From positions 2,575,001 to 2,639,000 of the forward strand of contig OY282373.1 in NCBI GenBank assembly GCA_958295805.1: a stretch of 64,000 nt of DNA, written 5' to 3'. A program made the position numbers and the translations under genes. The notes below the pieces were generated by a model. That model worked only from the letters and a program-made list of their open reading frames with translations. It was not told where the DNA came from and did no database searches. The DNA comes from an uncultured Nitrospirales bacterium (GTDB lineage Bacteria > Nitrospirota > Nitrospiria > Nitrospirales > UBA8639). Shown piece by piece: positions 9,028 to 16,694 of this stretch; position 1 is the first letter of the stretch; the number at the start of each line of letters is the position of its first letter.

Positions 9028-9451
9028 TCACATACGACTACCCGCGGAAACCCGCGACCGGCTGATTCTGTTGAAACGGCGAACTGGCATCCGCCAGTGG
9101 AATGTCCTGTGTCGATGGGCATTTTGCCTATCGCTTGCCGAAGAGAAACCACCGCCGATGAGCGATGTGCGCGCTGACAGCAATGTGGAAATGACTTGGT
9201 CCACCTTCGCCAGACGGCGCGATGGCATATTGACAGCGTTACTCAAAGCACGCTGTCTTCGCGACGGCATGGACGTCAGCGATGATACCCTCGCCATCGC
9301 CCTACGCGCCCATTTGCGCCGCGGCGTGTCTTACCTCACGACTAAAAAGATACAAAGCATTGCCGACCTCTTATCACTGGCACTCAGGACGGACGTGGAA
9401 AATGTCAAAAAGCGAAGACGTTTACGAACCCACCAGCAAAAATCTGACTGA
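9020..9451 (+). CDS. dndE: DndE, DNA-binding component of the Dnd complex
   Basis: 143-residue protein, last gene of the operon. DndE is a small, mostly helical protein that oligomerises and binds DNA in the DndCDE complex. The family pattern is visible in IRLPAETRDRLILLKRRTGI at the N-terminus and the helical RAHLRRGVSYL segment. Start ATG 9020 gives an 8-base overlap with dndD; a frame open further upstream lies inside dndD and is unlikely. The C-terminus is a basic tail (KKRRRLRTHQQK) suited to DNA contact. The next gene is convergent, 54 bases away. Confidence 0.9.
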   Translation: MIDHIRLPAETRDRLILLKRRTGIRQWNVLCRWAFCLSLAEEKPPPMSDVRADSNVEMTWSTFARRRDGILTALLKARCLRDGMDVSDDTLAIALRAHLRRGVSYLTTKKIQSIADLLSLALRTDVENVKKRRRLRTHQQKSD

Positions 9452-9505
9452 GTTCAAACCTTGGTCAGAACGGTGTAAGTGAGACGATTCTGACTGAAGG
9501 TTTCT

Positions 9506-10726
9506 TCAATTGTCCGGTTTGCCTTTTTGGGCCACGTTGATGGCCTGCAACAGGAAATAAATTCTGTGCATGTGCGTGGGGAAGCGATACACGCCGCGCT
9601 CTCCGTCCTTGATGGGCGCAATCCCTCCAAGCTTCATCATTCGTCTCAGAAAATTATCCAGCGATTTTCTTTCCGTTGGCGTGAACGTTTCCAAAGACAG
9701 TAATTCCTTTCTGGAAAACTTAATATCAAGATTTCCTTCATTCTTCGCTATTTTCCCTAGAATAGAACGGTATTTCCTACTTTGCAGTGCCTGAATGACT
9801 TCTTTTTCTATGAAACGTGTCCCAACGGAATACGCCGCCTCAACAATGCCCTGAATACAATCATCTCCATCTATGGTATTGTCTTTCGCTCTCCGCCAGA
9901 CTGAATCTCCAATCTCATGGGCAAGGACTGGAAGACCGCCGGAGTATTCGGCAAGAAATTTTACGTTGCTTTTCCCTATGCCGATGTTGCGCTTGCTGAA
10001 GGCATTCTGAAAAAATCTCTCACTTTCTGATTGCTCCCATGGTCTAATGGATATCAGAGGCCTGAAAATTCTTCCTACTGACGGATTGCTTTCCCTCATC
10101 TTATCCAGACGTTCTTCCAGCCCGACAAAAATAAGACACACCGGAACGTCCGTCCTGCTTGTTGCAACGCTGTCCATCATGCTTTTCAGCCAATGGGCAA
10201 AACGAGGGTTGTCCGCCAATCCATTGATGTCGTCAAGAATCAGGAAGAGAACGTTTCTGTCATTGCCGGCTTTTTCGATGATTCGGCCGAGTGACGTGGT
10301 AAAGTTGTTTGTCGTTGCCATCAACTCTTTATCAGACATATCAAGCTGTATCTCAACCCCGAAAAGACCGATTTGTTTGACTCTCTCCCCGAACAGGCTC
10401 AGCAGGTTTTTCCCCCATGACTTGCTTTGATTGTCTTTCAGCAGGCTCAAATGGGTCTCTCGAACCATGTCCTCCAACTTGCGAACGCCGCCCAGGTGGA
10501 CATGAGCGGAGAGTGCGTGTTCGTCTCGTTCGGCCAGAAAACTGACAAATGACGCAAGGGAACTTTTGCCCATGCCCCGCTCTCCGGCAATCCAACCGAT
10601 CTGCAAAGAGCCTCTCGCTGCTTTGCGAACCGTCGAGAGAAGGTCCTCAATCTGGCTTTTCCTGCCTGTAAAGAAATCCGCGTTGACGGGCTGGTTTGGC
10701 GTGAAAGGGCTGTATTCCGGATTCAT
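9506..10726 (-). CDS. ORC/Cdc6-like AAA ATPase
   Basis: 406-residue P-loop ATPase. It begins with PFTPNQPVNADFFTGRKSQIEDLL, the lead-in typical of STAND/ORC-type ATPases. Walker A is GERGMGKSS (48-56) and Walker B VLFLILDD (159-166). A sensor-like segment (LIFVGLEERL) and a C-terminal region that looks like a winged helix (about 310-395) follow. Such ATPases occur in many defence and mobile-element contexts but also as orphan genes, and no substrate can be named. Start ATG 10726 is preferred to an upstream GTG at 10768. It is convergent with dndE, so it is not part of that operon, but it lies between dnd and the mraZ border. Confidence 0.75.
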   Translation of the reverse strand: MNPEYSPFTPNQPVNADFFTGRKSQIEDLLSTVRKAARGSLQIGWIAGERGMGKSSLASFVSFLAERDEHALSAHVHLGGVRKLEDMVRETHLSLLKDNQSKSWGKNLLSLFGERVKQIGLFGVEIQLDMSDKELMATTNNFTTSLGRIIEKAGNDRNVLFLILDDINGLADNPRFAHWLKSMMDSVATSRTDVPVCLIFVGLEERLDKMRESNPSVGRIFRPLISIRPWEQSESERFFQNAFSKRNIGIGKSNVKFLAEYSGGLPVLAHEIGDSVWRRAKDNTIDGDDCIQGIVEAAYSVGTRFIEKEVIQALQSRKYRSILGKIAKNEGNLDIKFSRKELLSLETFTPTERKSLDNFLRRMMKLGGIAPIKDGERGVYRFPTHMHRIYFLLQAINVAQKGKPDN

Positions 10727-10799
10727 CGTGAAATCTCTGGGAACAGGGGAACTAAAGAGAAGGCACAATATACATAAACAGAGGACTGTCAGACAATTC

Positions 10800-10828
10800 T
10801 TGACATTCTAGATGGTTTTCTCTAGTCT
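10800..10828 (+). promoter_or_regulatory. Probable sigma-70 promoter of mraZ
   Basis: A perfect -35 TTGACA (10800-10805) is followed after 17 bases by TAGTCT (10823-10828), a weak -10. This would start transcription about 60 bases before mraZ. The region also separates mraZ from the divergent ATPase. I do not see a clear row of the short G-rich repeats that MraZ binds in other bacteria. Confidence 0.5.
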
Positions 10829-10891
10829 AAAACACTGAGGTTTCCGAGATATGCCGTGCCCACGGATGTTTTGACCCAGACGGAGTACACC

Positions 10892-11332
10892 ATGTTTGCC
10901 GGTCAATATCACTGTAAACTGGACGAAAAAGGACGATTCATCCTTCCGACTCCCATTCGGGAGCAATTGGCGTCAGAGGGAGAACGGATGATTTTCGTCA
11001 AAGGGCAAGATCTTCCTCTGTCGGCGTACTCGATTCAAGAATGGGAAAAAGTCCTGGGACGCGCCAAAGACGCGTTCGACGAAGATCAAAGCCGGCTGTT
11101 CATGCACTTCGTCGCGTCTGAAGCCGCCTCTTCTGAAATCGACAAAACCGGCAGAATCCTGATTCCCGGCCGGTTGAGAAAAGTGATCCCGCTTGATGAA
11201 GACCTGGAAATCGTCCTGGTCGGGATGTACCACCGCTTGGAAATCTGGAATCCTTCCGACTGGCGTCGCTACCTCCTGAAACACGACGACCGGCTTGAAG
11301 AAAATCTCGGGACCATGCACAACCTTCTCTAG
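10892..11332 (+). CDS. mraZ: MraZ, SpoVT/AbrB-type transcriptional regulator
   Basis: 146-residue protein with two AbrB-like DNA-binding halves. The first carries FAGQYHCKLDEKGRFILPTP (residues 2-21), the second SSEIDKTGRILIPGRLRK (about 86-103), both matching the MraZ DxxGR pattern. MraZ normally heads the division and cell-wall cluster directly before rsmH. Here the next genes are a RusA-like resolvase and a HEAT-repeat protein, so it is an orphan copy or the cluster has been split. ATG 10892 is preceded by GGAG; the frame is open 12 codons further upstream. Confidence 0.92.
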   Translation: MFAGQYHCKLDEKGRFILPTPIREQLASEGERMIFVKGQDLPLSAYSIQEWEKVLGRAKDAFDEDQSRLFMHFVASEAASSEIDKTGRILIPGRLRKVIPLDEDLEIVLVGMYHRLEIWNPSDWRRYLLKHDDRLEENLGTMHNLL

Positions 11333-11584
11333 TCCGAAGAAACTTTTTCAACGCGAGACGAATCCGACCCCGTGTCTTTCTCCGCCCGCCCTGTACGCCT
11401 TCCTCAACGGTTTTTCAAGAATCTTCGCGTGAAGGGCGACACGTCCGCGTTCACCGACGGCTCCGTAAGGCGAAAGCCGCACCCTTCAACGATCACGGCT
11501 CCTGATTCCGATTCGAAACCACCAAGGACCTTGAAGTCCCAACCACGAGCAACCGACGTATCCTTCCAGGACACGTCTGCATCC

Positions 11585-12031
11585 ATGACCAAGAACACCC
11601 TGTTCCTTACCCTTCCTCTTCCACCCAGCATCAACAAGCAATATGCCACGGTCAATGGACGGCGAGTCTTGTCGGCAACGGGGCGGTGCTATAAACAGAC
11701 GATCGGGCAATTCGTGATGACGACGTTGGCCGCCCACTCCTCTCAGGGGCGCGCCTTTCTCCACGCAGCCCACGACCATTATCTGTCCCTGACCATTCAC
11801 TTTTACTTTTCGACCTTATTGCGGCGCGACCTTGACGGCGGACTGAAAATCGCGCAAGACGCCTTGTGTGAAGCCATGCGCCTCAACGACAATCGCATTC
11901 TTGAACTCCACCTGTATAAATCCTTCGATCGAGACCATCCTCGACTCGAGTGCGCCCTGACGCTGACGACCCCCCACCGCCCTTCACGTCGCACACGCTC
12001 CGCCGCTCCTGTGTCCCCTCCCTTGCGTTGA
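11585..12031 (+). CDS. RusA-family Holliday junction resolvase
   Basis: 148-residue protein of the RusA endonuclease family, which cuts Holliday junctions symmetrically. The family lead PLPPSINKQY (11-20) is present. The acidic site is visible as RRDLDGGLKIAQDAL with Asp82, Asp84 and Lys88, plus Asp102 in RLNDNRI; the spacing matches Asp70/Asp72/Lys76/Asp91 of the E. coli enzyme. RusA genes are commonly of phage origin. The frame is open for another 71 codons upstream to 11372, but that stretch is low-complexity and unlike RusA, so ATG 11585 is preferred although its ribosome site is weak. Confidence 0.85.
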   Translation: MTKNTLFLTLPLPPSINKQYATVNGRRVLSATGRCYKQTIGQFVMTTLAAHSSQGRAFLHAAHDHYLSLTIHFYFSTLLRRDLDGGLKIAQDALCEAMRLNDNRILELHLYKSFDRDHPRLECALTLTTPHRPSRRTRSAAPVSPPLR

Positions 12032-12117
12032 GTATCTTTTCCTTGGTATTCAGAGCACGGATTTCAACCGGCACGGGACCATCCCGTCCGACCGTCCGAA
12101 GGGAACGCGAACCTGCC

Positions 12118-13206
12118 ATGTGGATGATCGTATCTTGGATATCGTGGGTCATCAGCCTCCTGCTCATCGGCGGCATTGCTGAAGAAGGCTCCGCCCGTCA
12201 CGTCATCCTCAATGCCCAACAGAAAGACCGGCTTGAACGCGCGGAGAAGATTTTTGTCAGTGCGCTCGCCCTCACGGAAAAAGGATTAGTCGATGCAACC
12301 GGCATACGGAAAGCGGCAGCGGAGCAACTGTCTTCCATCGGATTTTCGGTCACGTCGGTCAAAACCGACGCGCATGACGTGACGCTGAAAGTAAAATGTG
12401 AAGAGCGAAAAACGTGGAAGGGCGTCAAGAAGACCGACGGCAACGTTGATCGACCGGGGGCTCCTTCTCGCGTGTGGAAGGGACCGGCCTGTCAATTTAC
12501 CTATTTCCTGGACGACCAGGAAGGTCCCTGGCAGTATGAAGTGCGCACGACGTTTGAACATGCGTGGGAGGCGGCGCGAGCCGCGGGAGCAAAGGATTCC
12601 GGACAATTCGCGTTACGGCAGTTAAGCCAAAGCATCCAGAACAGTTCGTTTACCCTTGATCTTGCAGCCGAATGGCACCAGGCTCATCGGCTTTCTTTTC
12701 TGCTGACCGACTCCGAGACCGATACGGCAACCAAACTCAACGTTCTCTCGCTTGCCGGTCGCGTACCGGGTGACGTGATGCTCCACGCCCTGCAAACCGT
12801 CATGACCCAGCCTGACTTGGCTCTGCCCGCCACCGTGGCCTTGGGGTACATGGGCGAACCCGCGGTGCCGACGCTTATGCGCATCTTATCCGATGCGGCC
12901 GCGGCCGTGGCAATGAAAGCCGCCGCGGCAGAAGCGTTGGGCGAAATCGGGTCCCAGAGCGGAAACGTCCACGTCGTGCCACCGCTCCTGGCCATGATGC
13001 AATCCTCGGAGGTTCATCTTCAGGTTCAGACGGAAATCGTGAAAACGCTTGGGAAAATTCCCGATCAACGGTCAGTTGAGCCCCTTCAACAACTTGGGCT
13101 CAAGGCGTGGACGTCTCGCTCAGATGATCCGCAAATGCAACGACTCCGAGAAGCCGTGGACTGGAGCCTCTGGCAAATCAACCCCAGTGCCCACACCGAG
13201 GACTAA
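12118..13206 (+). CDS. Exported HEAT-repeat protein
   Basis: 362-residue protein with an N-terminal hydrophobic stretch (VSWISWVISLLLIGGIAEEG, residues 5-24) that looks like a signal peptide or anchor, so it probably acts in the periplasm. The C-terminal half contains HEAT-type helical repeats: LALPATVALGYMGEPAVPTLMRIL, then MKAAAAEALGEIGS, then VQTEIVKTLGKIPDQRSVEPL. These are protein-interaction scaffolds. The middle region (about 40-190) is not recognised. The start could also be the Met two codons later. The gene ends four bases before the convergent tRNA-Arg gene. Confidence 0.75.
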   Translation: MWMIVSWISWVISLLLIGGIAEEGSARHVILNAQQKDRLERAEKIFVSALALTEKGLVDATGIRKAAAEQLSSIGFSVTSVKTDAHDVTLKVKCEERKTWKGVKKTDGNVDRPGAPSRVWKGPACQFTYFLDDQEGPWQYEVRTTFEHAWEAARAAGAKDSGQFALRQLSQSIQNSSFTLDLAAEWHQAHRLSFLLTDSETDTATKLNVLSLAGRVPGDVMLHALQTVMTQPDLALPATVALGYMGEPAVPTLMRILSDAAAAVAMKAAAAEALGEIGSQSGNVHVVPPLLAMMQSSEVHLQVQTEIVKTLGKIPDQRSVEPLQQLGLKAWTSRSDDPQMQRLREAVDWSLWQINPSAHTED

Positions 13207-13210
13207 GATA

Positions 13211-13286
13211 TGGCGCGCCCGAGAGGAGTCGAACCTCTAACCTCTTGATCCGTAGTCAAGTGCTCTATCCATTGAGCTACGGGCGC
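13211..13286 (-). tRNA. tRNA-Arg (anticodon ACG)
   Basis: 76 bases including an encoded CCA. On the minus strand the 7-bp acceptor stem (GCGCCCG/CGGGCGC), D-arm, anticodon stem CTTGA/TCAAG with loop CTACGGA, and T-arm AGAGG/CCTCT with TTCGACT loop are all intact. ACG is the A34-to-inosine type that reads CGU/C/A. The first 50 bases of the tRNA (in its own 5'-to-3' direction) are also the last codons of miaB. Confidence 0.97.
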
Positions 13287-14679
13287 GAGCATTCACGGGG
13301 AACACCGGGGTGCCGAAGAGCGTGGAGGCCGAGGCATCGTCAACCTTGATCGTGACCCGATCTCCGAGCGTCAGCGGAAGCGCGGCTTTGTCCCAGACCA
13401 CGGTCACGTTCCGTTCGGTGTGCCCCATCCATTGGTCGGAGGATTTTTTCGCGTTGCCTTCCACCAGCACCTCGACTTCCGTTCCCATCAACTCCCGATT
13501 TTTTCCGGCGGAAATCCCTCGCTGGAGTTCGACCAGGCGAGTGACCCGCTCCGATTTGACGGCCTCGGCAACGTCATCCGGAAATTTCCGATAGGCAATG
13601 GTGTTCTTTCGCTCCGAGTATTTGAAGACGTAGGCCGATTGAAAGTCAACTTCCCGTACCAGTTCATACGTGTCAAGAAACTCCGCGTCGGTCTCGGTAC
13701 AAAAGCCCGCGATGATATCGGTGCTGAGTGCCACGTCTCCCCGTCTCCGAATCTCATTGACCAAGGTTCGATAGTCGTTCCGCGTATACGACCGCCCCAT
13801 CAGGTCAAGAATCCGGTCGTTTCCCGACTGAAGGGGGAGGTGAACGTGGCGACACACGTGCGGGTGATGCGCCACCACGTCCAAGAGGGTCGGAGGAAAG
13901 TCCTTGGGGTGCGGGGAGGTGAATCGCACCCGTTCGATTCCAGGAACGTCGGCAACCTCAGTCAGAAGCTTGGCAAAATCGGCGTCGTGACTCCGGTACG
14001 AGTTGACGTTCTGTCCCAGAAGCGTGACTTGCTTGTATCCTTGGCCCACGAGGGCGTGTGTTTCTTCTACAATGCTTTGGACGGAACGAGAGCGTTCTCT
14101 TCCCCGCGTATAGGGCACCACGCAAAAACTGCAAAAATTATCACATCCCCGCATGATCGCAATCCATGCGTTGACTCCGGGCTTGCGCTCCGGAAGAATC
14201 GATTCGTAGGTTTCGTATTCCGACAAATCCACGGCCATTGCCCGTTCCCGACGGTCCAGGGCATTGGTCAACAGGTCCGGGAGCTGCCGATAGGAATCCG
14301 GCCCCATGAGCACGTCAATAACGGGGTGCGCCTCCATTAATTCTTTTTTGAGATTTTGGGCCATACACCCCAAGACGCCAATCACCACGGGGCGTTCTTG
14401 CTTTCTTGCCTTCCACTCGGCCAAATGGCTGTAGACTCGCGTATGCGCGTGTTCTCGAATTGCGCACGTATTCATCAACACCACGTCCGCTTGATCCTGA
14501 TCCGGCGTCAAGACGAACCCGCGGTCCTGTAGCAGCGAACACACCAATTCCGTGTCATACTCATTCATCTGACAGCCGAACGTCTGGATATAGACGCGAT
14601 ACGGGACGTCAGGGTCTCTCGATGGACGTGGCTTCCCGACGGACAGAAGACGGGCTTCACTCTTCCGGATTACGGACAT
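13237..14679 (-). CDS. miaB: MiaB, tRNA ms2i6A methylthiotransferase
   Basis: 480-residue radical SAM enzyme adding the methylthio group to i6A37 in tRNAs that read U-starting codons. Domains in order: UPF0004 domain with the three auxiliary-cluster cysteines (QTFGCQMNEYD, MNTCAIRE, LGCMAQ), radical SAM core with CDNFCSFC (CxxxCxxC), and a C-terminal TRAM domain. ATG 14679 overlaps mtaB by 10 bases; GTG 14691 is an alternative. The last 17 codons lie wholly or partly inside the tRNA-Arg gene, and the stop is in the tRNA variable region, so the C-terminus is unlike other MiaB proteins. Confidence 0.95.
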   Translation of the reverse strand: MSVIRKSEARLLSVGKPRPSRDPDVPYRVYIQTFGCQMNEYDTELVCSLLQDRGFVLTPDQDQADVVLMNTCAIREHAHTRVYSHLAEWKARKQERPVVIGVLGCMAQNLKKELMEAHPVIDVLMGPDSYRQLPDLLTNALDRRERAMAVDLSEYETYESILPERKPGVNAWIAIMRGCDNFCSFCVVPYTRGRERSRSVQSIVEETHALVGQGYKQVTLLGQNVNSYRSHDADFAKLLTEVADVPGIERVRFTSPHPKDFPPTLLDVVAHHPHVCRHVHLPLQSGNDRILDLMGRSYTRNDYRTLVNEIRRRGDVALSTDIIAGFCTETDAEFLDTYELVREVDFQSAYVFKYSERKNTIAYRKFPDDVAEAVKSERVTRLVELQRGISAGKNRELMGTEVEVLVEGNAKKSSDQWMGHTERNVTVVWDKAALPLTLGDRVTIKVDDASASTLFGTPVFPVNARARSSMDRALDYGSRG

Positions 14680-16055
14680 GCCGTTGACCACGCTCTTTCT
14701 TGTTCGGAATACCGCATAACGGGAATGGGGACGTTCTTCGGCCGTTGCCGGGTTTCATCCACCAGTTTTCCCAAGACCACGTGTTCCATGACTCCGGTCA
14801 GTCTGACCTTCCTGATTTGATTCGTTAATGAGCCGGCATGGGCGACGCCCACGCGAAGAAAATTGTCCGTCACCCCGGTCCATAATCCATTCTTGCCGAC
14901 GGCTTCAAACAGCACGTCGCATTCCTGATCGAGAAACCGTTGAGAAAACTGCATTCGTTTAGTTCGAGAGAGCCGTGAGAGCAGGCGGCTTCGCGTCGAA
15001 ATCACGGAATGCGGCACGGGATTTCCCGCACGAGCAGCGGACGTTCCCGGTCGAGAAGAATAACGAAAGACGTGGGCATAGGCCACGGGCAGGTCTTCGA
15101 TGACTCGATGGGTCGCGGAAAATTGACGATCCGTTTCTCCAGGAAATCCGACGAGCACGTCGGTGCCCACGCAGACGTCGGGAACCGTTTGTACCGCACG
15201 TTCCACCCACGACGTATAGTCGCTCACGGTGTACCGGCGATTCATCGCCGCGAGTACGTCATCATGCCCACTCTGCAACGGCACGTGCAGAAATCGACAC
15301 AACTTGTCGGAGGTGCGCATGTAGTCAAGGAGTGCGTCGGGAATGGTCGTCGGCTCGATTGACGAAATGCGGATTCGCGCCAATCCCGGGACGGCTTCCA
15401 ACCGTTGAATCAATTCAAGCAGCCCCACGGGGCCGTGCTTAAATCGCCCGATGTTCACGCCGGTCAACACCAGTTCCCGATGTCCCCGTTCCACGAGCCG
15501 TTCAGCTTCTCGAACGGCGTCATCGATCTTTCGACTGCGTTCGCGCCCCCTGGCGAACGGAATCAGACAAAAGGAACACATGAAATTGCAACCGTCCTGG
15601 ATTTTCAAGTTAGCTCGGGTCGTGGCATAGTCTCCCACTCCCTCTTGCACAAAATCCTCTCTGGCCATGGTTCTCGAATGCCGTACCTGAGCCGCCGATT
15701 GTTTCGCCAAGTGCGGCATTTCTTCCAAATAGTCCGGCAACGTCATTTTATATTGGTTCCCCAACACAAGATCCACACCGGGAATGTTCTGCAACGTCTT
15801 CATTCCCGTCTGGGCATAGCATCCCGTGACCGCCACAAACGCATTCGGCGATTGGCGCAACGTCCGCCGAATGACCCGTCGACAATCGGCTTCGGCGTTC
15901 TCCGTCACAGTGCAGGTGTTCAAGACCAGCAAATCAATCGGCTCGCCGCATTCGACCTTCTGGTAGCCCCGTTCCATTAAACGGTCGGTCAGGACTGCGG
16001 TCTCGGATTGATTGAGACGGCATCCGACGGTGTAGAGTGCGACTTTTTTCTTCAT
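14670..16055 (-). CDS. mtaB: MtaB, tRNA t6A37 methylthiotransferase
   Basis: 461-residue relative of MiaB that makes ms2t6A37 in tRNAs reading A-starting codons. The N-terminus KKKVALYTVGCRLNQSE is diagnostic of the MtaB branch. The radical SAM motif is CNFMCSFC, and the auxiliary cysteines are in VGCRLNQ, LNTCTVTE and VTGCYAQ. Start ATG 16055 has GAGGA at proper distance; a longer open frame upstream lacks support. It is co-transcribed with miaB (overlap 10 bases), so two tRNA position-37 methylthiolases share one operon with a tRNA gene at its end. Confidence 0.93.
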   Translation of the reverse strand: MKKKVALYTVGCRLNQSETAVLTDRLMERGYQKVECGEPIDLLVLNTCTVTENAEADCRRVIRRTLRQSPNAFVAVTGCYAQTGMKTLQNIPGVDLVLGNQYKMTLPDYLEEMPHLAKQSAAQVRHSRTMAREDFVQEGVGDYATTRANLKIQDGCNFMCSFCLIPFARGRERSRKIDDAVREAERLVERGHRELVLTGVNIGRFKHGPVGLLELIQRLEAVPGLARIRISSIEPTTIPDALLDYMRTSDKLCRFLHVPLQSGHDDVLAAMNRRYTVSDYTSWVERAVQTVPDVCVGTDVLVGFPGETDRQFSATHRVIEDLPVAYAHVFRYSSRPGTSAARAGNPVPHSVISTRSRLLSRLSRTKRMQFSQRFLDQECDVLFEAVGKNGLWTGVTDNFLRVGVAHAGSLTNQIRKVRLTGVMEHVVLGKLVDETRQRPKNVPIPVMRYSEQERAWSTACP

Positions 16056-16245
16056 GAATTTCCTCAACGAGGAACGTATTATAGAGAACCCGTCCGCACA
16101 AGGACAACGGTCCCGGCACCACGACCACCACGTATTTGGGGACATTCAGAAAAAATTGCCGAACAGCCCCATATAAGAGTAGAATAGATGGGATTGACGA
16201 CGGGACATCGTCGGTTGATGCTCGCTTCTTCAAGGGGGGTGCCAC

Positions 16246-16656
16246 GTGAACCATCTTTTCCCTGCGACGCCAGTCCTCCTTTCGGTGTTTCTTAGTTTTC
16301 TCCTTCCCCCCGTCAGTTGGTCGCAACCTTACCTGCCCATTGAACCGGATGAAGAAACCAGACTCGAAGAAATTTATGACCATGAGACGCGCATGGTGCT
16401 GTTTCTGTATTCCCTTGAAGGGACGGGAGAAATCGACTACGTGGTCGGGCGCAAGGTATGGGAACACCAACGAAGCGTCTTCGGGAACCCCGTGTACTAT
16501 CATGAAGCCTATCCGCTGTTTTACTGGTGGAACCACACGATGTGGAACGACCCTGAACAGGACGGAGTGAACGGCAACGAACTCGTGTATCAGGAAGACG
16601 TTGATTTTGACGTCAGCCGCTATAAACCCTGCTTGTTTAACGGACAACCTTGCTGA
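16246..16656 (+). CDS. Secreted protein of unknown function
   Basis: 136 residues starting at GTG 16246, preceded by a strong G-rich ribosome site (AAGGGGGG). The N-terminus is a clear signal peptide (hydrophobic PATPVLLSVFLSFLLPPVSWS, cleavage near WSQP). The mature part is acidic and aromatic (YWWNHTMWNDPEQDG, DVDFDVSRYKP) with a conserved-looking C-terminal Cys pair that could form a disulfide. I recognise no family. It is divergent from mtaB and 38 bases before the potassium transporter gene, with which it may be co-transcribed. Confidence 0.7.
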   Translation: MNHLFPATPVLLSVFLSFLLPPVSWSQPYLPIEPDEETRLEEIYDHETRMVLFLYSLEGTGEIDYVVGRKVWEHQRSVFGNPVYYHEAYPLFYWWNHTMWNDPEQDGVNGNELVYQEDVDFDVSRYKPCLFNGQPC

Positions 16657-16694
16657 GACGCAGGCACCGTTGACCAGTCTATCCCGCCTGCCTT

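Noticed and set aside
11372-11584. N-terminal extension of the RusA-like protein
   Set aside because: 71 low-complexity residues unlike any RusA; the family sequence starts at the Met at 11585.
13420-14340. Rightward ORF of 306 codons opposite miaB
   Set aside because: It is an antisense shadow of miaB; the miaB frame carries the radical SAM motifs.
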